64,000 bases of DNA from Vibrio splendidus (GCF_024347615.1 NZ_AP025508.1:3348001-3412000), one strand, 5' to 3'; positions 1-10,500 are shown, counted from the first letter of the stretch. Numbers and translations: made by a program. The notes: a model not told the origin generated them from the letters alone.

Positions 1-1
1 T

Positions 2-193
2 TACCGCGAAGGTTGCACAACTGATAATGGCAACATGATCCTAGATGTATACGGCATGGCGATCGAAAACCCGAAACAATTAGAAGATATCATCAACGGT
101 ATCGCTGGTGTGGTTACGGTTGGTCTATTTGCTCACCGTGGTGCTGATGTGGTTATCACAGGCACACCTGAAGGTGCAAAAATTGAAGAATAA
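2..193 (+). CDS. rpiA: Ribose-5-phosphate isomerase A, C-terminal end
   Basis: Only the last 63 codons are inside the window. The frame reads [18 protein letters not shown] and later [19 protein letters not shown] before TAA, the typical C-terminus of RpiA, including the xNGN motif next to the active site. RpiA interconverts ribose-5-phosphate and ribulose-5-phosphate in the cytoplasmic non-oxidative pentose phosphate pathway. Its place just upstream of serA, on the same strand, matches other gammaproteobacteria. A terminator follows, so serA has its own transcript. Confidence 0.93.
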   Translation, partial: YREGCTTDNGNMILDVYGMAIENPKQLEDIINGIAGVVTVGLFAHRGADVVITGTPEGAKIEE

Positions 194-231
194 ATAATAG
201 AAGATTGAGTTTTTCTGTTACTTCATTACAT

Positions 232-258
232 ACGGTGCCCAAGGGCGCCGTTTTTTTT
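232..258 (+). terminator. Rho-independent terminator of rpiA
   Basis: Nine-base-pair stem (ACGGTGCCC with GGGCGCCGT, one G-T pair), two-base loop, then a run of T. It lies 38 bases after the rpiA stop. Confidence 0.85.
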
Positions 259-454
259 GCTTTTCGGCTGTAAAATTATGTCTTATTCCGTAATTTTCTT
301 ACCCAAAACATTTTTTTTTTGTTACTTTATTGTTCAGAAGACGCACAGGGAAAACGTTTGTCTCCTGACAAAATGGTGAATAAGTTCCTCTTTTAGCCGT
401 TTTGTAGCACGTGCGCCGCATTTGCCCAACCTTTCCATTTTAAGGACGAGAACA

Positions 455-1684
455 ATGGCCAAAGTTTCACTGGAAAAAGAAAAAATTAAAATTCTACTTC
501 TAGAGGGTCTTCACCCTTCTTCTGTAGAAGTACTGCAAGCCGCTGGTTACACAAACATTGAGTACCATAAAGGCTCACTACCTGAAGATGAACTTCTTGA
601 AGCAGTGAAAGATGCTCATTTCATTGGTATCCGTTCTCGCACCAACATCTCCCAAGAAGTTATTGATGCAGCTGAAAAGCTAGTTGCAGTCGGTTGTTTC
701 TGTATTGGTACTAACCAAGTTAACCTTCAAGCGGCAGCAAAACGCGGTATCCCTGTTTTCAATGCACCGTTCTCAAACACTCGAAGCGTTGCTGAGCTGG
801 TTCTTGGTCAAGTTCTATTGCTACTACGCGGTATCCCAGAGAAGAATGCTCTTGCTCACCGTGGTATCTGGAAAAAGAGTGCTGACAACTCTTACGAGGC
901 TCGTGGTAAGCGTTTAGGTATTATTGGCTACGGTCACATTGGTACTCAGCTGGGTATTATTGCTGAAAACCTGGGTATGCGAGTTTACTTTTACGATATC
1001 GAAAACAAGCTGTCTTTGGGTAACGCAACTCAAGTTCACACTATGACTGACTTGCTGAACAAGTGTGACGTGATCTCTTTGCACGTACCTGAAACCAATG
1101 AAACGAAGAACATGATGGGTAAAGAAGAGTTCGAGCGCATGAAGCCTGGTTCTATCTTTATCAATGCTGCACGTGGCACGGTAGTAGATATCCCAGCTCT
1201 GTGCGGCGCCCTAGATTCTGGTCACCTTTCAGGTGCAGCAATCGATGTATTCCCAACGGAACCAAAAACCAATGCTGACCCATTTGAGTCACCATTGATG
1301 CAGTTCGATAACGTGATCCTAACGCCTCACGTGGGTGGTTCAACTCAAGAAGCACAAGAGAACATCGGTGTTGAAGTAGCAGGTAAGCTTGCAAAATACT
1401 CTGATAATGGCTCAACGCTATCAAGTGTTAACTTCCCTGAAGTATCATTACCACTGCATACAGGTGCTTCTCGCCTGCTGCACATTCACGAAAACCGTCC
1501 GGGTATCCTAACTCAAATTAACACCATCTTCGCAGAGGAAGGGATTAACATCGCAGGTCAGTACTTACAAACTGCAGCAGATATGGGTTATGTGGTTATC
1601 GACGTGGAAGCGAATCGTTCAGAAGAAGCTCTGCTTAAACTGAAAGAGATCGAAGGCACAATTCGTGCTCGTCTACTTCACTAA
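455..1684 (+). CDS. serA: D-3-phosphoglycerate dehydrogenase
   Basis: Catalyses the NAD-dependent first step of serine synthesis, 3-phosphoglycerate to 3-phosphohydroxypyruvate. The ATG at 455 (MAKVSLEKEK) is chosen because AAGGACGAG precedes it by a few bases; a TTG at 422 in frame lacks such a site. The 409-aa length matches E. coli SerA (410). Visible features are the Rossmann motif GYGHIGTQLG near residue 160, the ARGTVVD segment, the catalytic His in TPHVGGSTQEAQ near residue 291, and a C-terminal ACT domain (LLHIHENRPGILTQIN) for serine feedback. It stands alone between terminators. Very secure. Confidence 0.98.
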   Translation: MAKVSLEKEKIKILLLEGLHPSSVEVLQAAGYTNIEYHKGSLPEDELLEAVKDAHFIGIRSRTNISQEVIDAAEKLVAVGCFCIGTNQVNLQAAAKRGIPVFNAPFSNTRSVAELVLGQVLLLLRGIPEKNALAHRGIWKKSADNSYEARGKRLGIIGYGHIGTQLGIIAENLGMRVYFYDIENKLSLGNATQVHTMTDLLNKCDVISLHVPETNETKNMMGKEEFERMKPGSIFINAARGTVVDIPALCGALDSGHLSGAAIDVFPTEPKTNADPFESPLMQFDNVILTPHVGGSTQEAQENIGVEVAGKLAKYSDNGSTLSSVNFPEVSLPLHTGASRLLHIHENRPGILTQINTIFAEEGINIAGQYLQTAADMGYVVIDVEANRSEEALLKLKEIEGTIRARLLH

Positions 1685-1712
1685 TCATCGAATTAGATCA
1701 TAAGTAAAATAG

Positions 1713-1740
1713 AAAAGGCTCTCGTAATGAGAGCCTTTTT
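1713..1740 (+). terminator. Terminator of serA
   Basis: AAGGCTCTC / GAGAGCCTT stem with a five-base loop followed by T5, 30 bases after the serA stop. Confidence 0.85.
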
Positions 1741-1803
1741 AGTATTTGGCCTACTGTAGGTAAATAGATCATGATGATCTAATCCCTTCCTGAGGTATGT
1801 TCA

Positions 1804-2517
1804 CTACTCTTCTAGTTGATAGATCACATTCACTCGATCACGAATGGTGATCGTCGAATCTTCATAAGAATTCGACTCGGTTCTCGCATCCATCGCCATT
1901 GAACGCATCAATACAGGCTGAGAAGATTGTGCGTTGTAATCTACGCGCCATACATCACCTAACTCGCGCTCAAAACCACTCGCCAATGATTTAGCTTTTG
2001 ATGTCGCATCTTTAATGGCCTCCAAGCGCGCTTGCTCCTGATACTTAGCTTGGTCACGAACTTGAAGTTGGATATTATCGATCTGGTTAATACCCTGCCC
2101 GATGGCAATATCCATGTAGTCATTTAAGTTGGCTAGCTCATTCACTTGAACGGTCACATTACGTGACGCACGGTAACCAACCAGTTCAGGTTTACCATTT
2201 TTCGGGTAATGATATTGAGGAGATAAATACAGGTTAGAGCTGTGTACATTCGCCTCATCAACACCCGCTTGATGTAGCTTATTTAGAAAGCCAGTCACCA
2301 CTTTATCAACTGTGTTTTTAGCCTGTTCAGCAGTCATCGTCGATTCCACGACTCTAACTGAAAATGTCGCCATGTCTGGTGTCGCGATCACTTCACCATA
2401 GCCTGTCGTTGAAATATGCGGAAAAGATGGCGAGTCAGCCAATGATGGAAAACTCACAGCACTCAATGCTGCAGTAAGAGTAAGAGACGTTGCTAACATC
2501 TTTGGTACAAACTTCAT
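1804..2517 (-). CDS. yggE: SIMPL-domain (DUF541, YggE-like) periplasmic protein
   Basis: A 237-aa protein with a Sec signal peptide (MKFVPKMLATSLTLTAALSA, cleavage near SLADSPS). The rest is one SIMPL/DUF541 domain: the conserved start ISTTGYGEVIATPDMATFSV is followed by the Gln/Asn-rich middle and ends IRDRVNVIYQLEE. E. coli YggE has been linked to lower oxidative stress, but the biochemical role is unsettled. It lies beside argP on the same strand, an order also seen in E. coli (yggE-argP-argO region). The family call is secure and the function is not. Confidence 0.9.
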   Translation of the reverse strand: MKFVPKMLATSLTLTAALSAVSFPSLADSPSFPHISTTGYGEVIATPDMATFSVRVVESTMTAEQAKNTVDKVVTGFLNKLHQAGVDEANVHSSNLYLSPQYHYPKNGKPELVGYRASRNVTVQVNELANLNDYMDIAIGQGINQIDNIQLQVRDQAKYQEQARLEAIKDATSKAKSLASGFERELGDVWRVDYNAQSSQPVLMRSMAMDARTESNSYEDSTITIRDRVNVIYQLEE

Positions 2518-2627
2518 TAGGTAGACCTATGCTGAACAAATGTTCTTTTATCATAGAGCAATTTGTCACATAACCAATCCCGCTACAGGACTTCTAACAC
2601 AACTTTGACGCTGCAAAAACCAACAGC

Positions 2628-3524
2628 TTACTGAGGTAAGTGGTTGTGGGCATAATTTAATATCGCTTGAGAGATCTCTTTTAATACCCCGCTCTCTAAT
2701 TGCCAATGGTGCCAATAGATTCGATAGGACAACAAAAAGCCGGGCGTAATATCAATCAAAGCACCAGACTCTAGCTCCTCGATAATCTGCAATCGAGGAA
2801 TCAAACAGTAGGCAACGCCCGACAATGCCAAGCGTACAAATGCTTCTGAGCTGCCGACAGTATGATTGATCACACTATCTCTCGGGACGTTAAAATGATC
2901 ATGCAAAAACTTCTTATGCAGATCATCGTATTGGTCGTACGAAACCGCTGGGGCTTTGGTTAGTGTTGAATAGTTCACTCCATCAGAGAAGTAACGTTGA
3001 TGGAAGCTAGGGTTCGCCACACACACATAATCCATTCTTCCAAGATAGTCCGCACTGCAACCCGGAATAGGTTGAGGTTCGAGGCTGATTGCCCCAGCAA
3101 CCTCACCACTTTTAATCTTCTCAATGGTTCTTGATTCACCATGAATCGCGAGGTTCAACTCAACTTGACGTGAATTCATCACATCAGATAACGCAGGAAG
3201 TAACCATGTCGCCAAGCTATCAGCATTGGTCGCAATAGACAGAGAAAGAGGCTGAGTTCCCTCTTCGTTCATCAACTCTGGGACAAGCTCGTGCTCTAAC
3301 AAGCGAACACGACGATACAAACCCAACAGTTTTTTTCCTGCTGGTGTTGGCCTTGGTGGGCTTTCTCTCACAAGCGCGGGTTGAGCTAACCATTTTTCCA
3401 GTTGTTTGATGCGTTGAGACACCGCAGACTGGGAAATATATAACTGCTCGGCTGCCCTTTCAAAACTGCGTTGTTTCACCACAGCATCCAGTGCTTCTAT
3501 CCATTTATAATCCAATCCACGCAT
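2628..3524 (-). CDS. argP: LysR-type regulator ArgP (IciA)
   Basis: A 298-aa LysR-family activator with an N-terminal winged helix-turn-helix ([20 protein letters not shown], residues ~20-40) and a C-terminal effector-binding fold. ATG at 3524 is taken as the start ([12 protein letters not shown], as in E. coli ArgP), with GGAAG upstream; an in-frame TTG sits one codon before it. E. coli ArgP activates the arginine exporter gene argO, sensing Arg and Lys. Here argO is the divergent neighbour 142 bases away, so the same control is expected. Confidence 0.95.
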   Translation of the reverse strand: MRGLDYKWIEALDAVVKQRSFERAAEQLYISQSAVSQRIKQLEKWLAQPALVRESPPRPTPAGKKLLGLYRRVRLLEHELVPELMNEEGTQPLSLSIATNADSLATWLLPALSDVMNSRQVELNLAIHGESRTIEKIKSGEVAGAISLEPQPIPGCSADYLGRMDYVCVANPSFHQRYFSDGVNYSTLTKAPAVSYDQYDDLHKKFLHDHFNVPRDSVINHTVGSSEAFVRLALSGVAYCLIPRLQIIEELESGALIDITPGFLLSYRIYWHHWQLESGVLKEISQAILNYAHNHLPQ

Positions 3525-3666
3525 CAACTTGCTTCCTTTTTGACCTGATTACCGCTCACATTAGCAACTCTAATAATAGATTAAAATCATTAATTATACT
3601 TATTTAAAGGGTCAGAGTATCTTCGCCATATAGCACGTAAATATCGTTAAATAAGTGGAGGTTAAA

Positions 3667-4296
3667 ATGAATTTTTGGGTTTTATTACAAGGTTTTGGTC
3701 TAGGGGCGAGCATGATCATCCCTATTGGCGCTCAGAATGCGTACGTCTTAAATCAAGGGATTAAACGCAATCACCACCTAACCACAGCGACGATTTGTAG
3801 CCTACTCGATACCTTGTTCATCTCATTGGGTATCTTTGGTGGCGGAGCGATCCTGTCGCAAAATGAATTACTGCTCACCTCAGTGACACTGGGTGGTATC
3901 GCATTCCTAACCGTTTATGGTTTATTGTCACTGCGCAGTGCGTTCAGAACGCGCACCAGTGATGAATCAAAGAGAGAGATATTGGCTCGTGGCAAGCGCA
4001 CCGTTGTTTTAGGTGCATTGGCAGTAACCGTATTAAACCCACATCTTTATTTAGATACTGTAGTGATTCTTGGATCCATAGGCGGGCAGTTTGAAGGCAA
4101 CGATAGAATAGCTTTTGCTATGGGGACTATCTTAGCTTCATTCGTGTGGTTTTACTCTTTGTCATTAGGCGCTGCAAAGCTAGGCCCAACGTTATCGAAA
4201 CCCAAAGTAAAGAAAGGCATCGATATCGCGGTAGCAACCATGATGTTCGCTATTGCACTTGTACTCGCCAATGGACTCATTGAGCAGTACGGCTAA
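3667..4296 (+). CDS. argO: Arginine exporter, LysE family
   Basis: A 209-aa inner-membrane LysE/ArgO exporter with about six hydrophobic segments. The family signature near the N-terminus is visible (GFGLGASMIIPIGAQNAYVL), as is the second conserved loop (VLNPHLYLDTVVILGSIGGQ). ATG at 3667 is preferred because TGGAGG lies six bases upstream; a GTG four codons earlier overlaps that site. It faces argP, its likely activator, and a strong hairpin follows. It is predicted to export L-arginine, and possibly canavanine or lysine. Confidence 0.95.
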   Translation: MNFWVLLQGFGLGASMIIPIGAQNAYVLNQGIKRNHHLTTATICSLLDTLFISLGIFGGGAILSQNELLLTSVTLGGIAFLTVYGLLSLRSAFRTRTSDESKREILARGKRTVVLGALAVTVLNPHLYLDTVVILGSIGGQFEGNDRIAFAMGTILASFVWFYSLSLGAAKLGPTLSKPKVKKGIDIAVATMMFAIALVLANGLIEQYG

Positions 4297-4335
4297 ATCC
4301 GTTCATATTGCGCCCCCCACAAACTTAACTCATCA

Positions 4336-4371
4336 AAAAAAGGCGGATAACCTAAGTTATCCGCCTTTCCT
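4336..4371. terminator. Bidirectional terminator between argO and mscS
   Basis: AAAGGCGGATAAC / GTTATCCGCCTTT stem with A-run on the left and T-run on the right. It can serve both converging genes. Confidence 0.85.
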
Positions 4372-4406
4372 TATAAAAGCTTATAGCTAGAAAAACTAAC
4401 TAGGAA

Positions 4407-5273
4407 TTAAGCTTCTACTTTATTCATGTGTACATCCATTTGCGGGAATGGGATTTCGATACCTTCATTATCCAAGCCTTCTTTGATTGCTTGCATCAGG
4501 TCGAAGTAAACATTCCAGTACTCTGCAGTGCTAACCCATGGACGAACGACAAAGTTAACTGAAGAATCCGCTAGTGTGTGAACACCAACTTGAACGCCAG
4601 GCTCTTTCAGTACACGCTCATCAGATTCACAGATCTTAGTCAGTAGCGCTTTTGTCTTTTGAAGATCGGCGTTGTAAGAAACACCAATCATTAGATCAAT
4701 ACGGCGCGTATCATGACGAGAGTAGTTAGTAATTGGGCTACCGATAACACTACCGTTAGGTACTACAACCATTTTGTTATCTGGTGTTGTTAGAACGGTT
4801 TGGAAGATCTGAATTGAATCAACTGAACCTGCTACACCACCAATTTCCACGTAGTCACCAGACTTGAATGGACGGAATGCAACGATAAGTACACCCGCAG
4901 CAAAGTTAGATAGTGAGCCTTGTAGTGCAAGACCAACAGCCAAACCAGCCGCACCAATAACAGCGACTACAGATGCAGTTTGAACGCCTAAACGACCAAG
5001 TGCAGCAATTAAAACAATAACAAATAACAAGTAACGAACTAAACCATGGACGAATTCCACAACTGCTCGGTCCATTTTCTTCTTCTGAAGAACCTTAGAC
5101 ACGCTATTCGCTACTGCTTTAACAATAAGATTACCAATAAATAGAATTATCAGTGCTGAGATAATGTTTACACCGTATTGAATAAACAGATCTGAGTTAT
5201 TTGTTAACCACTGCTCTGCGTGAGACAAACCATCCACAATTGGAGTCTCAAGCGCTGTCGAACTATCAGCCAT
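4407..5273 (-). CDS. mscS: Small-conductance mechanosensitive channel
   Basis: A 288-aa MscS, close to the 286 aa of E. coli. It opens on hypo-osmotic shock in the inner membrane. Three N-terminal hydrophobic helices are visible; the pore-lining TM3 has the Gly/Ala packing pattern (GAAGLAVGLALQGSLSNFAA), followed by the cytoplasmic beta domain (FKSGDYVEIGGVAGSV) and C-terminal alpha-beta domain. ATG at 5273 (MADSST) is chosen because GAGG lies nine bases upstream; an ATG three codons earlier touches that GAGG. An IS630 element sits about 300 bases upstream, between it and fbaA. Confidence 0.96.
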   Translation of the reverse strand: MADSSTALETPIVDGLSHAEQWLTNNSDLFIQYGVNIISALIILFIGNLIVKAVANSVSKVLQKKKMDRAVVEFVHGLVRYLLFVIVLIAALGRLGVQTASVVAVIGAAGLAVGLALQGSLSNFAAGVLIVAFRPFKSGDYVEIGGVAGSVDSIQIFQTVLTTPDNKMVVVPNGSVIGSPITNYSRHDTRRIDLMIGVSYNADLQKTKALLTKICESDERVLKEPGVQVGVHTLADSSVNFVVRPWVSTAEYWNVYFDLMQAIKEGLDNEGIEIPFPQMDVHMNKVEA

Positions 5274-5571
5274 AATGTGCATCCTCTATATAATATGCTA
5301 TGAGCTAAACTGTCTTAAGCCAAAATCACTTAACAATAAGAAACAGTTCAAAGCCTGTTAAGTCATTGTGTTAAAAGTAAATTAAAGCTAAGTCCTTTTT
5401 ATAAACTGAACCAAGTCCAATTTTTCGGCACGATATCCTATCTTTGACAGATTGCAAAGTCATATTTATGTAAGCTTTTGAATTAATAAAACTTACTAAT
5501 AAACACAAATACCGATAACTAAAAGACTACGAAATTTATTCACCGCACGCTAGGTTTTTCACATATTTATA

Positions 5572-6657
5572 CCAATTCCATTAAATTCATGATCTAATAT
5601 AGACTCTGAAAGGAGCCTATATGAACTCAGATTTATCAAAGCTTATCGGCGCAACCTCCAACGCGAGGTTGAGGCTAAGATTACTCGCGGTCTCTCACTT
5701 TATCGATGGTAAAAATCGAACTGAAATCGCGTCATTTCTTAAAGTCAGTCGTCTCAGTGTGAATAAATGGATCAAGGCCTATCTTGATTTTGGTGTTGAA
5801 GGGTTAGTAGAAAAACCTCATACAGGAAGACCTTCCAGACTCACTATTGAGCAAAAAAAACATCTTAAAGAATACGTCACTTCAAATGCAATAAAACCTG
5901 AGGGTGGGCGCTTACAAGGGAGTGACATCACACAATTCATCCTTGATGAATTTGATATATCTTACCAACCATCCGGTGTATACCGCTTACTGCATGAACT
6001 TAATTTGAGTTGGATAACGACACGTTCAAAGCACCCAAAACAATCAGAAGAAGCTCAAGAATCTTTTAAAAAAATTCCCAATAGAAACGATCCTTAAGAT
6101 CCCTGGGCATATCCACTTAAAAGAAGTGCTTGTTTGGTTTCAAGATGAAGCTAGATTTGGTCAACGCAATACCACAACCAAGATTTGGGCAGAAAAAGGA
6201 ACTCGACCTAGAGCCGTTCAACAGCAACAATTTGAGTACGCTTATTTGTTTGGAGCCGTTTGTATCAATACAGGCGAAGCTGAAGCTATTGTTTCACCGT
6301 TAAGCAACATGGAAGCAATGACGAAGCATCTTGAATTAATCTCAACGGCGACCCCTAGAGGTAAACATTCCGTGGTTATTATGGATCAAGCGAGCTGGCA
6401 TCAAACACATTTAGCCAATCATTTTAAGAACATCACGATAATCCATATCCCGCCATATTCACCAGAATTAAACCCGATAGAACAAGTTTGGCAATGGCTT
6501 CGACAATACAAGTTAGCGAATAGGTGTTTTGAAAACTATAACGATATAGTGAACTCAGTATGCAATGCTTGGAACAGTTTTTGTGAAGATAAACGCAGAG
6601 TCCAATCCCTCTGCTTTAGAGATTGGACTCGATTGGTAAGTTAATTAATGGAATTGG
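5572..6657 (+). mobile_element. IS630-family insertion sequence
   Basis: A 1086-bp element with terminal inverted repeats CCAATTCCATTAA (left) and its complement (right), each flanked by TA (5570-5571 and 6658-6659), the target duplication expected of IS630/Tc1-mariner elements. It carries one transposase gene in two frames. It has inserted between the divergent-side leader of mscS and the end of fbaA and interrupts no gene. Confidence 0.92.
5621..6644 (+). CDS. IS630-family transposase, split in two frames
   Basis: The first frame (5621-6097) holds the helix-turn-helix part (LRLLAVSHFIDGKNRTEIAS, then KVSRLSVNKWIKAY). The second (entered near 6075, ending at 6644) holds the DDE domain: VWFQDEARFGQ, VVIMDQASWHQ and PPYSPELNPIEQVW give the three acidic residues. 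The two frames are related by a +1 shift at the A7 run at 6068-6074 and no stop lies between. Joined, they give about 340 aa, the usual family length. The shift could be programmed, a slippage product or an inactivating mutation; the intact ends and TA sites point to recent activity. Confidence 0.85.
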
Positions 6658-6683
6658 TATTAGTACAAGTTTTTATCAGACAT

Positions 6684-6713
6684 AAAAAAGCCCGCTCAAT
6701 GAGCGGGCTTTTA
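6684..6713 (-). terminator. Terminator of fbaA
   Basis: AAAAGCCCGCTC / GAGCGGGCTTTT symmetrical hairpin. On the minus strand it lies just after the fbaA stop and ends in a T-run; it would also stop reading out of the IS630 element. Confidence 0.8.
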
Positions 6714-6741
6714 AAACTTAAAGAGTACTTAATTCAAAGAA

Positions 6742-7818
6742 TTATAGTACGTCTACAGCGTTAAGGTCAGCGAATGCTTTCTCAAGACGAGTAACCATTG
6801 AAGACTGACCAGCACGTAGCCATACGCGTGGATCGTAGAACTTCTTGTTTGGAGCAGCTTCGCCAGTTGGGTTACCGATTTGACCTTGTAGGAAATCACG
6901 GTTCTCAGCTTCGTAAGTACGAACGCCATCCCATGAAGCCCACTGAGTATCAGTATCGATGTTCATTTTGATAACGCCGTAACCGATAGACTCTTGGATT
7001 TCTGCTTCAGAAGAACCAGAACCACCGTGGAATACGAAGTTAAGAGCGTCAGCTGCAATGCCAAACTTCTCAGCACAGTATGCTTGAGAGTCACGCAGGA
7101 TAGTTGGAGTAAGTACAACGTTACCAGCTTGGTAAACACCGTGTACGTTACCGAAAGAAGCTGCGATAGTGAAACGTGGGCTAACCGCGTTTAGTTTCTC
7201 GTATGCGTATGCAACATCTTCAGGAGAAGTGTAAAGCTCAGATGCGTCCATATCAGAGTTATCAACGCCGTCTTCTTCACCACCAGTACAACCAAGTTCG
7301 ATCTCGATTGTCATGTTTAGTTTAGCCATGCGAGCTAAGTAAGCTGCACATGTTTCGATGTTCTCTTCTAGAGACTCTTCAGAAAGGTCTAGCATGTGAG
7401 AAGAGAATAGTGGCTTACCAGTTTGTGCGAAGAACTCTTCACCAGCGTCTAGTAGACCGTCGATCCATGGAAGAAGTTTCTTAGCAGCGTGGTCAGTATG
7501 AAGAATAACTGGAACACCGTAAGATTCTGCTACTGCGTGAACGTATTTTGCACCAGCTACAGCGCCAAGAATTTGTGCGCCTTGACCTTCAAGTTTAACG
7601 CCTTTACCAGCGAAGAAACCAGCACCGCCGTTAGAGAACTGAACAACAACTGGAGCTTTTGCTTTAGCAGCAGCTTCAAGAACAGCGTTGATAGTATCAG
7701 TGTTGATTACGTTTACTGCAGGAAGAGCAAATTTGTTTGCTTTTGCTACTTCAAATACTTTCTGTACGTCATCGCCAGAAATCACACCAGGTTTTACAAA
7801 ATCGAAGATCTTAGACAT
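6742..7818 (-). CDS. fbaA: Fructose-bisphosphate aldolase, class II
   Basis: A 358-aa zinc-dependent aldolase, the same length as E. coli FbaA, cleaving fructose-1,6-bisphosphate to DHAP and GAP. Zinc and substrate motifs are all present: VILHTDHAAKKLLPW, IEIELGCTGGEEDGVDN, SFGNVHGVY, FVFHGGSGSSEAE and the NIDTDTQW segment. AGGA precedes the ATG. It is the last gene of the epd-pgk-fbaA block on the minus strand, separated from pgk by 155 bases with a hairpin, so it may be partly uncoupled from pgk. Strong codon bias fits a highly expressed gene. Confidence 0.98.
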   Translation of the reverse strand: MSKIFDFVKPGVISGDDVQKVFEVAKANKFALPAVNVINTDTINAVLEAAAKAKAPVVVQFSNGGAGFFAGKGVKLEGQGAQILGAVAGAKYVHAVAESYGVPVILHTDHAAKKLLPWIDGLLDAGEEFFAQTGKPLFSSHMLDLSEESLEENIETCAAYLARMAKLNMTIEIELGCTGGEEDGVDNSDMDASELYTSPEDVAYAYEKLNAVSPRFTIAASFGNVHGVYQAGNVVLTPTILRDSQAYCAEKFGIAADALNFVFHGGSGSSEAEIQESIGYGVIKMNIDTDTQWASWDGVRTYEAENRDFLQGQIGNPTGEAAPNKKFYDPRVWLRAGQSSMVTRLEKAFADLNAVDVL

Positions 7819-7937
7819 GGAAATAGTCCTATTTATTCTATCGTTTTAAGATTAAAAAACTTAAGTTTAAAAATTTGCAATCGTTTGCTCACAACTTATG
7901 CCATTCTAGCAAAAAAGTGTGATATGCAGCAAACGTT

Positions 7938-7965
7938 AAAAGGCGAGATTCACATCTCGCCTTTC
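7938..7965. terminator. Hairpin between pgk and fbaA
   Basis: AAAGGCGAGAT / ATCTCGCCTTT perfect stem with a four-base loop. On the minus strand it follows the pgk stop by about ten bases. It probably ends or attenuates the epd-pgk transcript before fbaA. Confidence 0.75.
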
Positions 7966-7973
7966 TAAATCAA

Positions 7974-9137
7974 TTATGCTTTAGCACGCTCTTCAAGCAT
8001 TGCTACTGCAGGAAGTACTTTACCTTCAACAAACTCAAGGAAAGCGCCACCGCCAGTAGAGATGTAAGAAACATCTGCTTTGATACCGAACTTGTCGATA
8101 GCCGCTAGCGTGTCACCACCGCCTGCTACTGAGAAACCTTCAGAGTCAGCGATTGCTTTAGAAATACCCGCAGTACCCGCTTCGAAGTTTTTGAATTCGA
8201 ATACGCCTACAGGACCGTTCCAAAGAATCGTTTTTGCGTTGCCGATGATTTCAGCTAGAGCTGCAGTTGAATCTGGGCCAAGGTCGAAGATCATGTCGTC
8301 GTCTTGAACTTCAGAAACGTGCTTAATTTCAGCTTCTGCGTTTTCGTCGAATGCTTTAGCACATGCAACGTCAGTCGCTACTGGGATAGCACACTCTTTC
8401 ATTAGCTTCTTAGCCGTTTCAACTAGGTCAGCTTCGTATAGAGACTTACCTACGTTGTGGCCTTCAGCAGCAATGAACGTGTTCGCGATACCACCACCAA
8501 CAACAAGTTGGTCAGCGATTTTAGAAAGAGATTCTAGAACTGTTAGTTTAGTAGAAACTTTAGAACCACCAACGATAGCCACTAGTGGGCGAGCTGGGTT
8601 GTCCATTGCTTTACCAAGAGCTTCAAGCTCAGCAGCTAGAAGAGGACCAGCACATGCTACAGGAGCGTAAGTACCAACGCCGTGTGTAGAAGCTTGAGCA
8701 CGGTGAGCTGTACCGAATGCGTCCATCACGAAGATGTCACATAGTGCAGCGTACTGCTTAGAAAGTGCTTCTTCGTTCTTCTTCTCGCCTTTGTTAAAGC
8801 GAACGTTTTCAAGAACAGTTAGTTCACCAGCGTTTAGCTCAAGACCATTTACGTAATCTTTCGCTAGTTTAACGTCGCAGTCTAGTGCGTCGTTTAGGTA
8901 GTTAACTACAGGAGCTAGAGAGAACTCTTCGTTGTATTCGCCTTCAGTAGGACGACCAAGGTGAGAAGTAACCATAACTTTTGCGCCAGCTTCTAGGCAA
9001 AGTTTGATAGTTGGTAGAGATGCAAGGATACGTGCATCTGAAGTTACTTTACCGTCTTTTACTGGTACGTTTAGGTCAGCACGGATGAATACGCGTTTAC
9101 CTGCAAGTTCCAGGTCAGTCATCTTGATCACAGACAT
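7974..9137 (-). CDS. pgk: Phosphoglycerate kinase
   Basis: A 387-aa glycolytic kinase making ATP from 1,3-bisphosphoglycerate. Motifs: [11 protein letters not shown] near the start, [23 protein letters not shown] and the C-terminal [12 protein letters not shown] for nucleotide binding. ATG at 9137 ([15 protein letters not shown]) is used, with GAGAGGACAA upstream; five extra codons in frame before it carry no better site. It is 166 bases downstream of epd with no hairpin between, so the two are probably co-transcribed, as in E. coli epd-pgk. Confidence 0.98.
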   Translation of the reverse strand: MSVIKMTDLELAGKRVFIRADLNVPVKDGKVTSDARILASLPTIKLCLEAGAKVMVTSHLGRPTEGEYNEEFSLAPVVNYLNDALDCDVKLAKDYVNGLELNAGELTVLENVRFNKGEKKNEEALSKQYAALCDIFVMDAFGTAHRAQASTHGVGTYAPVACAGPLLAAELEALGKAMDNPARPLVAIVGGSKVSTKLTVLESLSKIADQLVVGGGIANTFIAAEGHNVGKSLYEADLVETAKKLMKECAIPVATDVACAKAFDENAEAEIKHVSEVQDDDMIFDLGPDSTAALAEIIGNAKTILWNGPVGVFEFKNFEAGTAGISKAIADSEGFSVAGGGDTLAAIDKFGIKADVSYISTGGGAFLEFVEGKVLPAVAMLEERAKA

Positions 9138-9303
9138 GATTTGTCCTCTCAAATTTAAATAAAAATAAAGTTTTGGAAACTCAGCAACCCTGCTAAGCCT
9201 ATAAATTATTCAACTGGTAATTCTTTAACTACTCATAATATGTGGACACTTAGTATTTATTTCAAGCTAAAAAATAAATAATCCACACATTTGCTTCTAG
9301 GTC

Positions 9304-10353
9304 TTACTTCTTGCCTTCAGAAGCTTGCATTGCAAGAACCGTATCCAGCATCCGGTTCGCAAAGCCCCATTCATTGTCACACCACACCAGCATTTTGACT
9401 AAGTGGCCGTTGCTCACTCGAGTTTGTGAACCATCAACAATTGCGCTATGGGGATCGTGATTAAAATCGATGGAAACGAGCGGCGCTTCAGTATAGTCAA
9501 CTATATTGTGTAATGTACACTGGGATGCATTAACAATGGTTTGATTTACGTCATTAACTTTCACATTTGCATTAATTGTGACACTTAAATCCATCGCAGT
9601 GACGTTTACCGTTGGCACACGCACAGATATCGCTTCAAATTTGTTAGAAAATTTCGGGAAGATTCTTTCAATACCTTTATGCAATTTGGTATCGACAGGA
9701 ATGATTGATTGGCTTGCTGCTCGAGTTCGACGAAGGTCGCTGTGGTACGCATCGATCACTTGCTGGTCATTCATAGAAGAGTGAATGGTCGTAATCGTAC
9801 CGGACTCAATACCAAAGGCATCATCAAGCACCTTGATGATAGGGACAATACAGTTAGTCGTGCATGAACCGTTGGAAACGATTCGATGGTCAGCGGTAAT
9901 AGTGTCGTGATTCACACCGTAAATAATGGTGTTATCAAGGTCATTAGCACCAGGATGCGAGAACAGCACCTTTTTCGCCCCAGCAGCGATGTGTGCTAGG
10001 CCGTCATCTCGGCAACCGTAAACGCCAGTACAATCGAGAACAATATCGACTTCAAGGTCACGCCAAGGCAACAGTTCAATATCAGCCAGGTGTAAGATAC
10101 GAATGGTATCAAACTCTCCTTTATCTTCAGCACCAATGCCATGATGAACATAGATGTGCTCTTGATCGTTTGAGATTTTCTTGCCGAAGCGGCCGTGACT
10201 GGTGTCGTATTGCAATAGGTGAGCCATAGCGTCAGGCTGAGCAAGCTCATTGACCGCTACTACTTTGATTTGTTGGCTTTTGCCACTTTCATAGACAGCG
10301 CGCAATACATTGCGCCCTATTCGTCCAAATCCATTTATCGCGACTTTTAGCAT
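9304..10353 (-). CDS. epd: D-erythrose-4-phosphate dehydrogenase
   Basis: A 349-aa GAPDH-like enzyme that oxidises erythrose-4-phosphate to 4-phosphoerythronate for pyridoxal phosphate synthesis. The NAD motif is [10 protein letters not shown]. The catalytic Cys lies in [12 protein letters not shown]. The segment [20 protein letters not shown] resembles E. coli Epd rather than GapA, and the context tktA-epd-pgk-fbaA supports this choice. ATG at 10353 (MLKVAINGF) is preferred; four in-frame codons lie before it and the ribosome site is weak (ACGGAAC). A GapB-type function is the alternative. Confidence 0.94.
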   Translation of the reverse strand: MLKVAINGFGRIGRNVLRAVYESGKSQQIKVVAVNELAQPDAMAHLLQYDTSHGRFGKKISNDQEHIYVHHGIGAEDKGEFDTIRILHLADIELLPWRDLEVDIVLDCTGVYGCRDDGLAHIAAGAKKVLFSHPGANDLDNTIIYGVNHDTITADHRIVSNGSCTTNCIVPIIKVLDDAFGIESGTITTIHSSMNDQQVIDAYHSDLRRTRAASQSIIPVDTKLHKGIERIFPKFSNKFEAISVRVPTVNVTAMDLSVTINANVKVNDVNQTIVNASQCTLHNIVDYTEAPLVSIDFNHDPHSAIVDGSQTRVSNGHLVKMLVWCDNEWGFANRMLDTVLAMQASEGKK

Positions 10354-10500
10354 AGTTCCGTACATCTAACCAAAATTTCGTGCAACAGATGATAACTGAA
10401 TCCTACCTAAAAGGCATTACTTGAATAACTCAGCTTACTTATGACAGATTGATCTGTTGCTTGTAAGCCTTAGTCTAAGTGATAACAAACCCCAGATACA

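Noticed and set aside
9304..10353. Annotating this gene as the glycolytic gapA
   Set aside because: Sequence details and the tktA-epd-pgk-fbaA context match erythrose-4-phosphate dehydrogenase instead.
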